From contig DATKYQ010000022.1 in the NCBI GenBank assembly GCA_035528415.1, forward strand, positions 1-64,000: a stretch of 64,000 nt of DNA. The letters are read 5' to 3'. This document shows positions 1 through 10,200 of this stretch, piece by piece. Numbering within the stretch: the stretch's first letter is position 1; each line of letters starts with the position of its first letter. The stretch comes from DATKYQ01 sp035528415. GTDB taxonomy: Bacteria > Myxococcota > B64-G9. A program made the translations under genes and the position numbers. The notes under the pieces were generated by a model that worked only from the letters and a program-made list of their open reading frames with translations, did not search any database and was not told the origin of the DNA.

Positions 1-48
1 AGAACAGGTTTGACTGTGCGCGTCCAGTCCGATATTGTACCTCTTCAT
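1..48 (-). CDS. IS110-family transposase, N-terminal fragment cut by window edge
   Basis: Only the first 16 codons are inside the window. They read MKRYNIGLDAHSQTCS. An aromatic residue, then G-[LI]-D-x-H near the start is typical of the DEDD transposases of IS110 elements, in which this Asp is the first catalytic acidic residue. A strong Shine-Dalgarno AAGGAGG (complement of 57-63) lies eight bases before the ATG at 48, which supports the start. The gene runs leftwards out of the window, so completeness and the IS110 versus IS1111 subgroup cannot be judged. The call rests on a short stretch and could be confirmed only with the flanking sequence. Confidence 0.62.
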   Translation of the reverse strand, partial: MKRYNIGLDAHSQTCS

Positions 49-49
49 G

Positions 50-114
50 CGGCGCCTCCTTGGATAGGTGGTTGTTGATAGACACACCAACAACCTACCA
101 AGAAGGACGCCGCG
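50..114 (-). repeat. Imperfect inverted repeat (hairpin) over the transposase ribosome site
   Basis: Bases 50-77 and 87-114 form an imperfect inverted repeat around a 9-base loop. The matching arm pieces are GCGGCG/CGCCGC at the base, TTGG/CCAA and TAGG/CCTA in the middle, and TTGTTG/CAACAA at the tip. In RNA from the minus strand the transposase Shine-Dalgarno (complement of 57-63) falls inside the stem. That would hide the site in read-through transcripts, a known way for insertion sequences to limit transposase. IS110 elements also keep non-coding RNA in their ends. The rest of 115-272 shows no convincing gene. Confidence 0.55.
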
Positions 115-272
115 TTTTCATCTTGCCGTCCCCCTCTATTCCTCCGATCGCCCCACCTGTTATAAAATAGTCGCATGAAGGCCAAGTTGGAAAGAACAGC
201 CCCGAAGTGGCTTCATCCGTGCCCGCTCCCGAGCCCCCTTTTTCCGTGCCGTCAGTGACGTCCAAGCCCGCC

Positions 273-301
273 TTGACATCCCGCCCGCTCCGGTCGATTC
301 T
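273..301 (+). promoter_or_regulatory. Probable sigma-70 promoter for the methyltransferase gene
   Basis: TTGACA at 273-278 is a perfect -35 box. After 17 bases comes GATTCT at 296-301, a weak -10. A Shine-Dalgarno GGAGGT (312-317) and the ATG at 325 follow. Whether the insertion sequence ends before this promoter is unknown. Confidence 0.45.
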
Positions 302-324
302 CACGGTACTCTGGAGGTACAGAA

Positions 325-1206
325 ATGAGACCGGATCTCGAGATCCTCTTTCGACTTATCAAGCGTGGACTGATTACTCAGTCTTTGCTGGCGCGGCAAG
401 TGCACAGGATCGAGGATATGCTGGCCGGCCTGGCCGAGGCCACCCTGGACTCCAATGCGAGAACGCGCCTGACCGCAGAAGTGTACGGTGCCCGTGGCGA
501 ATACAAGCTGGACGAGATGTTCTCCTGGGAAGAAGAGTGGTTTGCCGAGGATCTCCCCGCTGCCCCGGCCCGGATCCTGCTCGGCGGTGCCGGCAGCGGG
601 CGCGAAGTCCGCTACCTGGCCGAGAAAGATTACCAAATAGTTGCCTTCGACCCGGCCGAGTCGTTCGTGGCCCATGCCCGAAAGCATATCGACTGTCCCG
701 AGTGCCGGGCTTTCCTCTGCGGAAGCTACGAGGACCTGGCATTCGGCAAGGGAGAGCGGGTTCGCAAGCTGCAAAACGAGATCGAAAGGCACGCGCCCTA
801 TCAAGCCGTGGTGCTTGGCTGGGGTAGCTTCACGCACGTAAGCTCGGTGGAGGCCCGTCGCGCCCTTCTAGATCGCCTGCGGGAGCTTTGTCCTCATGGG
901 CCGGTATTGCTCAGCTTCTGGATGCGCACCGAGAGTAGTGAGATGCGCAAGAGCCGGGCCTGGCGGCTCGGCTGGAAGTTGGGTAACGCCTTGACCAGGA
1001 AAAGGCCCGATGATGCTGTGGTCGATCCGGGAGACTTCTTTGTCGGCAATGCCGGGTTCGGACACTTTTTCACACTGAAGGAATTCGAACAACTGGCCAG
1101 CCGGGCCGGTTACCGCCTGGCGCGGGCGCCGGGCGGCAAGTACGCGGGCACGTTTCCCCATGCCACACTGGTTCCCGCAAGTGATACCGGTTGTGGGCAG
1201 GGCTAG
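325..1206 (+). CDS. Class I SAM-dependent methyltransferase
   Basis: 293 residues. A Rossmann-type SAM site is visible around residues 75-110: ILLGGAGSGREVRYL is motif I, and VAFDPAESFVAHAR ends in the acidic residue expected to hold the SAM ribose. The rest carries the beta-strands and helices of a small-molecule methyltransferase (QAVVLGWGSFTHV, then GPVLLSFWMR) but no motif that names the substrate. GGAGGT seven bases before the ATG supports the start. It converges with the peptidase/GNAT gene and overlaps its end by four bases, so it is not in that operon. A role in the neighbouring modification locus is possible but only by proximity. Confidence 0.72.
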   Translation: MRPDLEILFRLIKRGLITQSLLARQVHRIEDMLAGLAEATLDSNARTRLTAEVYGARGEYKLDEMFSWEEEWFAEDLPAAPARILLGGAGSGREVRYLAEKDYQIVAFDPAESFVAHARKHIDCPECRAFLCGSYEDLAFGKGERVRKLQNEIERHAPYQAVVLGWGSFTHVSSVEARRALLDRLRELCPHGPVLLSFWMRTESSEMRKSRAWRLGWKLGNALTRKRPDDAVVDPGDFFVGNAGFGHFFTLKEFEQLASRAGYRLARAPGGKYAGTFPHATLVPASDTGCGQG

Positions 1207-2246
1207 CCAGTCTTACTTTGGTTTTCCTTGCCATAGCGGAGCCTAGTGCCGGAAAGTCGTTCCCTCAACCGCTTGGGCCAGGCGGCTTCAATCTTCGAAG
1301 AAATTCTCCGGTATCCGAGAGACTCGAGCAACGCGGCCTGCCTGCTGTTTCCGGGCTCGATTATTAGAAAAGCGATCTCTTCCTCGCGGGCCCTACGCTC
1401 GATGCTTTCGAATAGCAACCGCTCCCCTCCCAGCAGCTTCGAACCCATACCCGCCTGCACGTCGTGAATAATCCAGGTCAAGCCAAGGACTCGGAAACGC
1501 CCCTGGAAAAGTAGCACGCTACCGATTGCCCGGCCTGTCCGGCCAGTCACGGCCGAGAACAGTCGGATGGCACCGGAGGCAATGTCCTTTTCCAGTCGGG
1601 ATATCTGCCTGCCCCGCAGGCTTCGTGATACTGTGAGCAGGCCGGAGAGCTTCTGCTGCGGGTCATCGATTTCTGCAAGTTCCACGGAACCAGCGATGGC
1701 GCCCACGGCACCCGTCACGAGCGCCGAGAGCGCGGGTGAGGCCATGATCTTCGTCTCGATGAAGCTCCTCAATCCGGGCATGTTGGTGGCAGCGGCCCGC
1801 AGGCCGGCCATGGTGAAGTTGCGCAAAAGACCCAGAATCCGCTCGCGTTCGCCATTGAGATCGATGCGCCTACCGTTGCGCACAATCGCGACCACCCGAC
1901 CGATTGTATCCTCTGGTCCAACCGGTCCCTGAACCCCATCGCTCAGGTCCCCCCGTGCCCAAAACCGTCCGCCGTCGCATCTGATTGCGCGATGGGTGAG
2001 GTTGGCTTCTCCCCAGCGAAAGCTCATGATCCAGCCGGCTCGAACCGGTCCTTCGGTATTGTCCAGCACTAGCTCGTCGCCAGGCAACAAGATAGGGCTC
2101 ATACAACGCCCGGCGACGCTGTACTTGACCACCTTGTCACCGGAAGCACCTAGTACCTCCGAGGAAAGGACGTTGCACCTGTTCTCTCCCGGGAAGACTA
2201 TAAAGTTACGGCTTTGTCTGGCAGAGGCGGGCATGGCGGAAAACAT
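1203..2246 (-). CDS. S24/S26-like peptidase domain (Cys variant) fused to a GNAT-like domain
   Basis: 347 residues. Residues about 40-135 follow the type I signal peptidase pattern: GRCMSPILLPGDELVL is the nucleophile box, LTHRAI carries a His in the place that is Lys in LepB and His in SipW/SEC11 enzymes, and ARGDLSDGV is the downstream Gly-Asp box. The usual Ser before Met is Cys48 here. No membrane anchor is evident. Residues about 215-330 look like a GNAT acyltransferase: AGMGSKLLGGERLLFESIE as motif A and N-S-R-Q-A-A-L-L-E-S-L-G-Y-R as motif B. The ATG is three bases after the radical SAM stop, so the two are probably translated together. Such S26-like proteins often sit beside PqqD and HprK-like genes; the role is inferred from that context. 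Confidence 0.6.
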   Translation of the reverse strand: MFSAMPASARQSRNFIVFPGENRCNVLSSEVLGASGDKVVKYSVAGRCMSPILLPGDELVLDNTEGPVRAGWIMSFRWGEANLTHRAIRCDGGRFWARGDLSDGVQGPVGPEDTIGRVVAIVRNGRRIDLNGERERILGLLRNFTMAGLRAAATNMPGLRSFIETKIMASPALSALVTGAVGAIAGSVELAEIDDPQQKLSGLLTVSRSLRGRQISRLEKDIASGAIRLFSAVTGRTGRAIGSVLLFQGRFRVLGLTWIIHDVQAGMGSKLLGGERLLFESIERRAREEEIAFLIIEPGNSRQAALLESLGYRRISSKIEAAWPKRLRERLSGTRLRYGKENQSKTG

Positions 2247-2249
2247 TGA

Positions 2250-3299
2250 CTACACACCACTTTGAAATTGCGGCAGCAGATCCGGCCTGTAGCACTGTTC
2301 CCAGATCATCATGCGGCCGGTGATTTCCTTTCGAAGCTTCAGAGAATCCGAGATGCGCCGCTCAAGCTCGGCGACATCTTCGGGGTTGTTCAATATCTCC
2401 AGGCAGAGTTCACAGCGTGTCTTGTCGCCAATCACAACTTTTCTTCCCAGGATCCCCGCCAAACCCAACGGGCCCGTAGCGGCCAAGGCTGCAAGCAGGT
2501 AAGAGCGACAGGCTCTGTTGAGAATGTCCTCAAGAGGTTCTTTCGCAAGGTGCCCGAGATCCAGAACCTTGTTCTTGATTAAGAACATGTGAGCAGAACA
2601 ACATGCAAGAACTCGCCCGTCTGGCATCACCAATGGTTGCATCGCAGCCATGCAAAAATTTAGCGTTCTTCTTTCGCTCTTTTTATCAGTGGGTAATCTT
2701 GATGCATGTCCTACGTTTTCCAGACTGAAAAATCGCGTTGTATTCTCTTGGCCATCTAGAATGTTGGCTTTCGCGATGCGCCTTCCCCTTCGCTTCGCTT
2801 CACTACCTGCGCCCCTTATATTTACTGCCATTCCGAGTGATCTTGCAGTCCGGAGAAGCTCGATGACTTCTTCGTCATCCAAGAGCGGTCTGTGATAGGC
2901 GTCGATACTAATTGAAATGCCTCGCAGCCCATCGCAATGCAAACGCTTCAGGAGCTTACGCGGGTCTCTTGATTTTCGAAACCACAGGCCATTGGTTACA
3001 ACAGTAGAAAACCTATGTTGCTTGTAACAGAGATGTATTAGTTTTCTTAGTCTTTCTGGGTGTAGAAAAGGTTCCCCGCCCGTGAAGGCCAGGGCACCAA
3101 TATCCTCAGGTAATTTTGAAAGCGATTCAGACAGCAAGTGAGAACTGCTCCTTGAATCCCTTTTTCTTTTTGAGGCAGGTATGAAGCAATGAAGGCAATG
3201 AGCATCGCAATGCCAACTCGGAATAACAGAAAGGACAATATTCCTGAAAAGAGGTTCAGGAGAAAGAATGTCCCGATTCATCGAGGAGTCTGCTGACAT
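2250..3299 (-). CDS. Radical SAM protein with SPASM-like C-terminal cysteines
   Basis: 349 residues. Residues 31-38 hold the radical SAM cluster motif CDAHCLHC (Cx3Cx2C), followed by FTGGEPFLHP, the SAM-binding GGE motif. The C-terminal third has more conserved cysteines: NFC, the pair in MPDGRVLACC, and CELC, which resemble a SPASM/twitch region that binds auxiliary Fe-S clusters in peptide- and protein-modifying enzymes. GAAAGG just before the ATG supports the start. It overlaps the end of the HprK-like gene by 44 bases. Base composition is AT-rich (for example around 3001-3060), unlike the GC-rich flanks, which suggests acquisition by transfer. Target peptide or protein is unknown. Confidence 0.8.
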   Translation of the reverse strand: MSADSSMNRDILSPEPLFRNIVLSVIPSWHCDAHCLHCFIPASKRKRDSRSSSHLLSESLSKLPEDIGALAFTGGEPFLHPERLRKLIHLCYKQHRFSTVVTNGLWFRKSRDPRKLLKRLHCDGLRGISISIDAYHRPLLDDEEVIELLRTARSLGMAVNIRGAGSEAKRRGRRIAKANILDGQENTTRFFSLENVGHASRLPTDKKSERRTLNFCMAAMQPLVMPDGRVLACCSAHMFLIKNKVLDLGHLAKEPLEDILNRACRSYLLAALAATGPLGLAGILGRKVVIGDKTRCELCLEILNNPEDVAELERRISDSLKLRKEITGRMMIWEQCYRPDLLPQFQSGV

Positions 3300-4053
3300 C
3301 GTAGCCTTTCAGGTACCCAAGGCAATAGATGGGAACATCCGTCACCAACTCCATGAGATTTTCAGAAACTAGCTTTCGCAGTTCTTTGTCAGCGGTTGGT
3401 TCATATGCCAGCTTTGCAACCTTGATAAATGCCTCAGTCGGGGTAAGTCGGTGCAGGAATAATTTATCGCTTTTTTCTACAAGATAAACACCCGAAAGGC
3501 TTGCAAAAGATGCATTGCCTGGACGACCCGAATTGTCAAGTAAAGGAACACTACATGCAATCCAGCCCGTTCTTGTTTTCATTACCGCTATTTTGTCATC
3601 GTGAATACAGAAACTATTACTGGAGTGCTTCACGATTGTTGATTTCCCTCCACCCGACCTTGCGAGGAATATCATGGCCTTGTCTGCAACTTTCAACCCG
3701 GCCGCATGAAAAAGAAGTCCCTTGTTCCATGCCAACGCAACGCTTATTCCACAACCAAGGGCTGCTGATACTACCGCAGGCTCGTCAGAAAGCAGGTCGA
3801 AAGATGCCTCGCGCATACCTATAATGGCATTGGGCAGATTTAGAAGTTTCATGTCGCGAAAGTTGTTGTGTGTGGCTTTTCTTTTTGTCCCATGAAACGA
3901 ATTACTCGAAAACTTCAACCTATATGCTGCTCCTACACACTTGCAGAAGCCCTTTGTTAGCTGAAAAATTGTTTGACACAAGCTGGGGCTATACTCAAGC
4001 CCAAGACAGACATCACCTATTCTGGTATTCTGTTGCCGTATGTCATCTACCAT
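3256..4053 (-). CDS. HPr kinase-like P-loop protein
   Basis: 265 residues from the ATG at 4053. LLFHAAG, then ARSGGGKSTIV (Walker A), then IHDDKIAV match the HPr kinase fold; the DD pair corresponds to the acidic residues that act with Mg-ATP. The HPr-binding part of true HprK is absent, as in the HprK-related proteins found beside PqqD and radical SAM genes in peptide-modification loci. An open frame extends to a GTG at 4110, but that would overlap the 50-residue peptide; the ATG lies ten bases after that peptide's stop, which fits translational coupling. Low GC like the next gene. Probable ATP-dependent kinase; substrate not known. Confidence 0.68.
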   Translation of the reverse strand: MVDDIRQQNTRIGDVCLGLEYSPSLCQTIFQLTKGFCKCVGAAYRLKFSSNSFHGTKRKATHNNFRDMKLLNLPNAIIGMREASFDLLSDEPAVVSAALGCGISVALAWNKGLLFHAAGLKVADKAMIFLARSGGGKSTIVKHSSNSFCIHDDKIAVMKTRTGWIACSVPLLDNSGRPGNASFASLSGVYLVEKSDKLFLHRLTPTEAFIKVAKLAYEPTADKELRKLVSENLMELVTDVPIYCLGYLKGYDVSRLLDESGHSFS

Positions 4054-4063
4054 TTGCTGATGG

Positions 4064-4216
4064 TTACTTTTCTCTCCGTGGAGCATCTCTTGTGGGGCCA
4101 AATACAACACCCGCTGGTGGAGCTGTGCTGAATGTATTTATAGCAAAAGCAATCTTCTTTGACTGCATCTTGGGCCGGCGATAGCGTCGGCGCGCGGACA
4201 AGATTGAATCAGACAT
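4064..4216 (-). CDS. Small basic peptide (50 aa), candidate substrate or precursor
   Basis: This short frame has a perfect AGGAGG (complement of 4223-4228) six bases before its ATG, the best ribosome site in the locus. It starts 16 bases after the stop of the giant lipoprotein and ends ten bases before the kinase ATG, so it fills the gap as a tightly packed operon member. The product begins MSDSILSARRRYRRPK, which is strongly basic, passes through a more hydrophobic piece (IAFAINTFSTAPPAG) and ends in a charged tail (TRDAPRREK). It has no Cys, no clear signal peptide and no family I recognise. A leader-plus-core precursor for the radical SAM protein is the most attractive reading; a small regulatory protein or a translated linker are alternatives. 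Confidence 0.55.
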   Translation of the reverse strand: MSDSILSARRRYRRPKMQSKKIAFAINTFSTAPPAGVVFGPTRDAPRREK

Positions 4217-4232
4217 TACTAGCCTCCTGTTA

Positions 4233-7200
4233 TCAGAAAAGAATGTAAATCATATTTGTACCAAAAGCACCGGATACGATGTCGGGAAGGCCATCGCCGT
4301 TGAAGTCACCAACGGCAACGCCTCCTCCGAAATAATCTCCACCTGCTCCGCTAAGCACAGCCGCTGGAGAGTCATCGAAGAAAGGCGAGATTTTCGTATT
4401 CAGATAAACAAAGGCCCGGTGTCCTGCGGATGAATTGGAGCCTGTGATGAAATCGATCCACCCATCTAGATTGATGTCTCCAGTATCAACATCCCAACCA
4501 AAGTTGATGCTCTCGGTAAAGTTTATCCTCCTGATGTAATTGCCATCGATGACGACACTCGGTGTCGACGGGCTGTTGTCGATGCCGGGTAACAGGTAAA
4601 TCCTGTCTGAGAAGGCATCGGTCACCAACAGGTCGAGCAAACCGTCTCCGGTGAAGTCGACGCCAGCTGCCGTCCTGTGGCCGAAGCCCGCCCTGAAGCT
4701 ATCGGGAGTGGCAACTACCTGGGAGATTATATCGACGGAATCAGCGCAGGTGCCGATATCCCGGCCCGTAATGGCGGACGCCGCAGCCCCATCGAAGGTA
4801 TAAAGCTCATTGACTCCCGAGGCAATCAGGGCAAAATCATCCTTGCCGTCGCCGTCGAGATCGCCTAGCGAAGTCGTGCCATGCCGGTAGCTGAACCAGT
4901 CGTCGGTATCACAGCCGAGCACATTCAGATCGGCTGAGGCAAGCGGGATGTAGCTCTGATCGAGCGGCGCCGGGTCGATGTCGGTTGCGGCCGCCTGCCA
5001 GTTGGCCCTGGATCTTCCGAAGAAGATATATCCCCTGCCGTTGCCGTCGGCAACAGGAGCACCGATAAAGAGATCGTCGAAGCCGTCTCCGTTGATGTCT
5101 CCGATGACTTCCACTGAGCGGCCAAGTTGGTTAGCGGTTGCGCTGGTCGCGCGGATCTCCACGTCTGGCTGGCCGGGAAGCTGAGCTAGGCTGCGGCCGA
5201 AGTAGATTGACACTCTTCCGCGGAATCCATCAAATCCGAATCCAGTGACGGCAACATCCGGAATCATGTCGCCGTCCAGATCGCCGCTCGATACATCGAA
5301 GCCGAAATACTCGCCTGCCCTGTTGCGGTTGAGTTGCTGAGCGTTTGCGATGTTGGACCAGTTCGTCAAGTCTGCATCTCCGTAGAAAACAAAGACTGCT
5401 CCCTGGTTGCCTCCCGCGCCAGCGTCCAGAAATATTGCAGAGACGATTAAGTCGTCACGATTGTCTCCGTTGAGATCCCCAACGTTCCACATGTCGTAAC
5501 CAAAGTTGCCACTTGGCGTTGTGCAAGTGACCTCGTTCCACAGATTATCCACCGACAAATCAGCCGGGATTGGCCCATGGTTACCCAGTTCGTCCACGGA
5601 GCGAATGGCTATGTGGTAGGTGTTCAGCGGCGGTAGCCACTGTGCCATGAAGGTTTCCGGCGTTGTCGGGGCTGCGGGATTCTTTGCGTTTGGTATCTCT
5701 GCCGCCGCGGCCCACTGGGTCTCGTTTGTTATCGGGGTGCGGGCCCAGCGGATTGCGTAGGCCGTGGCCGTGCCTGTGGTGCCGTCGTCGCCTACCGCTG
5801 TCCAGCCCAGGTCCACGTCGGCGTGGCGGCTGGCTGCCAGGGCGCCGTCCAGGGCTGCCGTGGCTCCTATTATTTGCCCCGGGGCTATTACGTCCGCTTC
5901 CACAGTCATCGAAAGGTGCGTTGCGTTGCCTGCATAATCCGTGGCAATTACATCCAGCGTGTGCGTCGCGTCGTGGGCCATGGTCGTGTTTGTGAACGTC
6001 TGGCTCTGGGGCGAGGCGGTGAGATCCACCGGGGTTACTATCGGCGCGCTGCTCTCCTCTACCGTCAGCGTCACGGGATACAGCGCCTGGTTGAAGTCGC
6101 CGTCGGTTACCGTGAAGCCCAGGTCCATCTGGCAGTCCCCTCCGGCTACCTTGTCGGCCAGTATGTCGACCCCGTTCGCGTTCGGGTTGCCGGTGCTGGC
6201 CACACACTGGACGTCGTTGGCCCCGGGTGCATTGCGCATTAGTTGCGGCGGCACCAGGTCGACCATTTGCACCGTGAAACTATTGCTGCCGATATTGCCG
6301 GCGCCGTCGTCTATTGCCGCGGCCACAAGCGTGCCCATCTCCTGGTGAACGAACGTCACCCCGATGAACGTGGTGCAACCCGTGGCGTCCGGAGCCTGGG
6401 GGTTGCCTACCTGGCTGCCCGCTACCGTCAGCGTTACCGTGCAGGCCGGGCAGTTGGAACTGCTGCAGCCCGAGGAACAGGCTACCAGGTCCACCTGCAA
6501 GTTGCCGCCGGGAACGGTGTCGTCAGAGGCGTTGAAGCGCACCTGGTCCGAGTAGTCCCTGAAAGCTATCGTGCAGCCGGTCACGTCCACCGTCACGTTG
6601 TTGATGATGTAAGGATCGGAGACGTTGCCCGAGGGATCCCTGACCGTCACCGTCAGCGTCTGGTTGGCGGCCTCTTGCAGGCCGCAGTTGAACGATGTCG
6701 TGCCCGAGCCATCTACGCTGGGTGTGCAGGCCACCCCGCCTACCGACGAGCTTACCGTTATCTGCTGGGTGGCGTCGGTGCCCGTTGTCTGGCAGACGAA
6801 GGGCACCTGCTGGTCGTTGAAAGTGCTGCCGTCAGTGGGCTGGCTGCAGGTTATCGTCGGCCTCACGGTGTCTACCAGGACGTTGAAGGGTAACGAGGTG
6901 GTCGAGTTGCCGCAGGCGTCCCTTACCGAGACGCTCAGGGCGTGGTTGCTCTGGCCCATGCTGGTCTGTAACGCCGCCGTGCCTCCGGCCACCACTCCGG
7001 TGCCGGCCGAGTTGCTGTCTATCAAGAAACTCACTAACTGCCCGTCCTCGGCGTCGGTCGTGGCCGCGAAGTTGAAATCCAGATCCTGCGTGGATTGGTT
7101 GAGATCGTCTGCGTAAATCAATGTGGCCTTGGATGGGCTCGAGATGGCCACCGCCGGCGGGACGCTGTCGACCGCGATGGCGAACTGCGCCTCCGGGTCG

Positions 7201-10200
7201 GCTATGGCCGGACTGGCCTGGTTGATGTTGGGGTTGCCGGCGGCGTCGGTTACCCTGGCCGTCAGATCATAGTCGCCGTCGGCCAGCGACATGCCGAAGA
7301 CCGCCTGGCCGCTGGTTACCGTTGCACAGCCCACGCTTACTCCCGGAGGCCAGCCGTTGAGCAGACACAGGTTCCGCCCGTCTTCCGCGCCGCTTACCAC
7401 TACCGTCGCCTGGAACACCGCCTCGCTCTGCTTGATACAACCGTTGCCGTCGGCGTCGGAACTTATAACCACGCTCTCTACCGTCGGCGGCAGGCTGTCC
7501 ACGTGTACCGTGATCGGCGCCGAGTAGTTGCCCTGCCCGGGCAGGTTCTCCGAGAAAGCCACCAGCGTGTTGTCGCCCTGGTCGAGATTGACGCCTGTGA
7601 GATAGGTGGTCACACCCGTCACCGTGCCGACCCAAACTTCGTTGCCGTGTCCCGTGCAGTGACCCACGGGATAGCCCGTGCCGGGCGAGGCGCACAACAC
7701 CAGCAGGTCGCCAGATTGGGTGTAATGCGTCTCGACGTTTACCTGGGTCTGGAAGCCGAAATCGGAACTCATGTCCGCAAAGAGGTTGAAGCTTTGGTCT
7801 GGGTTGGGCCTGGTAATCAATACCTCGGGCAGCACTCGGTTTACCGATATCGATACATTGTCGAGATCGCTGTTGGCCGCGGCGTCGGTCACCGTGGCCT
7901 GGATCTGGATTGTCAACGGGTCGGCCGAGGTGTCGTCAGAGGTTATCAGCGTGGCATTGTCGAAGGTGTAGCCCGAGGCTGCTTCAGCGGCGGTTAGCTG
8001 GTGAGTGGCTACCTGCTCGAAAGCTCCCCCGCCTACCTTGCGCTCTAACGTTATCGTATCGCCCGCGGCCGCGCCCGAGAGGGCACAGGCCACGTCCAGC
8101 TGGAATCCGACCGCGGCACTCTGGTCTGCCGAGCTGCCCAGTTGAGCCAGGTCGATTGGGCTGGTTATCATTACGTCGGGCGCTATGCGGTCTACCGTTA
8201 CGTTCACAGGAGTGGCGTCCGTGCAGTTGCCGGCCTTGTCACAGGCCTGGATGCCTAGCGCGTGGCCGGCCTGGTCGAGAAGAGTCACGGCGTTGTAGGT
8301 TATCTGGTTGCCAGCGAATTTCGGCGCTGCGCCTATCAACTCGGCCGGCTGGCCGTCCACCGTCAGGTCGGCGGCCTGGCCGTCTTCCACATCGGCTGAG
8401 GCCTGTACCTTGATCTGGAAGCCGGCCTGGCCCGACTGATCCACGCTGGCCGCGTTGAATACCGCCGCGTCGGCCGGCAGGGTGAACTGTACCGTCGGCG
8501 CGGTGTGATCTATTACCACCCGGTTGGGCACAGAGGTGCCCACGGCGGCCGCCAAGTTCACACACGAGGCCCACAACTGGTACTCGCCCTCGGGGCGGGT
8601 TACACTTATAATCGCATCGCCCGAGGCGTCGGCCGTGCCGGTGCCTATGGCCGCGCCTGCGTCGCAGTCGGCGGGCAGCGTGCCTGCCGGGGCGCGCGAA
8701 CAGATGTAGCAGCTTTGGCCCTGCTCCACGTCGCTGTCTACGGTTACGTCGAAAGTCTCCTGCTGCGTGTAGGCGCCGTCCGCGGGATCGGTGATTATCA
8801 CCAGCGGCAGGCTCGTATCGCCCACCACCAGCGTTACCGTCGCCTGGCCGGTGCCGGCCGCGTTGGTGGCAGAGGCACTCAGCGTAACGTCGCCGCGCGG
8901 CAACAGGACGCCTATGAAGGTTGCGAAACCCGAGCCGGATGCGCCTATTGTAATCGGCGCGCGATCGTGGCCGTTGTCATTTACGACCAGGCTGACCTTT
9001 GCGCCGGCTGCCACGTTCTGTACCTGGACTATTACCGTATACAGCCTGTCGCCTTCGGCGATTGTCACGGGCCCGCTCGACCCGTCGGGATCCACGAAGG
9101 TCAGCACGGGCGGATCGCTGAACACCTGGGCCGAGACCGTGATGCTGTCCGGCTGGGCCGGGTTGCCGGCTTGGTCTGCCACATTGGCCGTCAGCGTGTT
9201 GGACGTGGCCGCGCCGGTGATCGAGCCCAGCACGAGATCGATGCCGGCCACGTTGCCGGTCACAGTAGCGCTGTAGTCTGTTTGATGGGGCGTCCCGCCG
9301 GCGTCCGTCCAGGCTACCGTGACGGTGGCCAGTTGGCCGTCCTCGACCCCGGTCGTTGTAACGTCGACAGTCGCATCGGTCGTGTCGAACACGGCGCCGT
9401 CTGCGGGATTGCTGATGGCTATCGTCGGCGAGTGCCCGTCTACCGTGATAAATACGTCAGGGGAAGACTCGCCCGTTCCCAGTACGCACTTGAGCGTCTT
9501 GGGGCCGTCTGCGAAAGTCACCTCGTTGACAGACAGGTTGTCCTGTACGGAAAGACCCGCCACCGGCGACTGGCCGCTGATGAAGAGCGTGAAGGTGGCC
9601 CCGTCGGCCACGTTGGCCGTGTTGACCTGGACATCGTACTGCAGGTCGTTGGCCTGGTTACTATCCTTGTCGTCGGCCGCAAGCAGCACGGCAGTATTGG
9701 CCGGGCTGGTGACCAGGCAGGTGCGCTGCTGGGTGAGCACGCTGACGGTGTTCAACGCGCTTTCGGCCTCTTCGCCGCAGGCGTTCTGACCCTTGACCTT
9801 GAGCGTGTAATCCTGCTGCAGGGAGAAGCTCGCATAGTCGAATTCGAAATCGCCGCCCGTAAAGAAGACAACGGGCTGCAGCGGATCGGCCCCGTCCATC
9901 AGCACCTGGCCGTCCACCAGCAAGGTAAGGTGCGCGCCGTCCGGCACGCCGGACGAGGTGCCCGTGACCGCCACCTGGATACCGGCCGTGCCGGGATCGC
10001 GATCGGCCGCGTCGGTGATCGTCACCCCGTCGCCCGGCGAACTCAAGGCAACATCGAGAGCGGTGGCGCACACCAGGTAGTCGTTTGTCAACGAACGACC
10101 ATTGCTCGTGCCCGTGACGATCGCGTAAACCGGAATATTTCCGTCGGCGAAAGTGGCTACGAAAGCGGCCGCGTGATTGGTCAGCGTAGCGCTTGCGATG

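Noticed and set aside
95..304. 69-codon frame on the minus strand upstream of the methyltransferase
   Set aside because: No ribosome site, no motif, and it crosses the promoter and hairpin region.
207..827. 206-codon plus-strand frame overlapping the methyltransferase
   Set aside because: It is out of frame with a gene that has clear SAM motifs and a good ribosome site, and its Arg/Pro/Gly-rich product is typical of GC-rich shadows.
4054..4110. Longer start (GTG 4110) for the HprK-like protein
   Set aside because: It would overlap the small peptide gene, has no ribosome site, and adds residues without conservation signs; ATG 4053 fits coupling.
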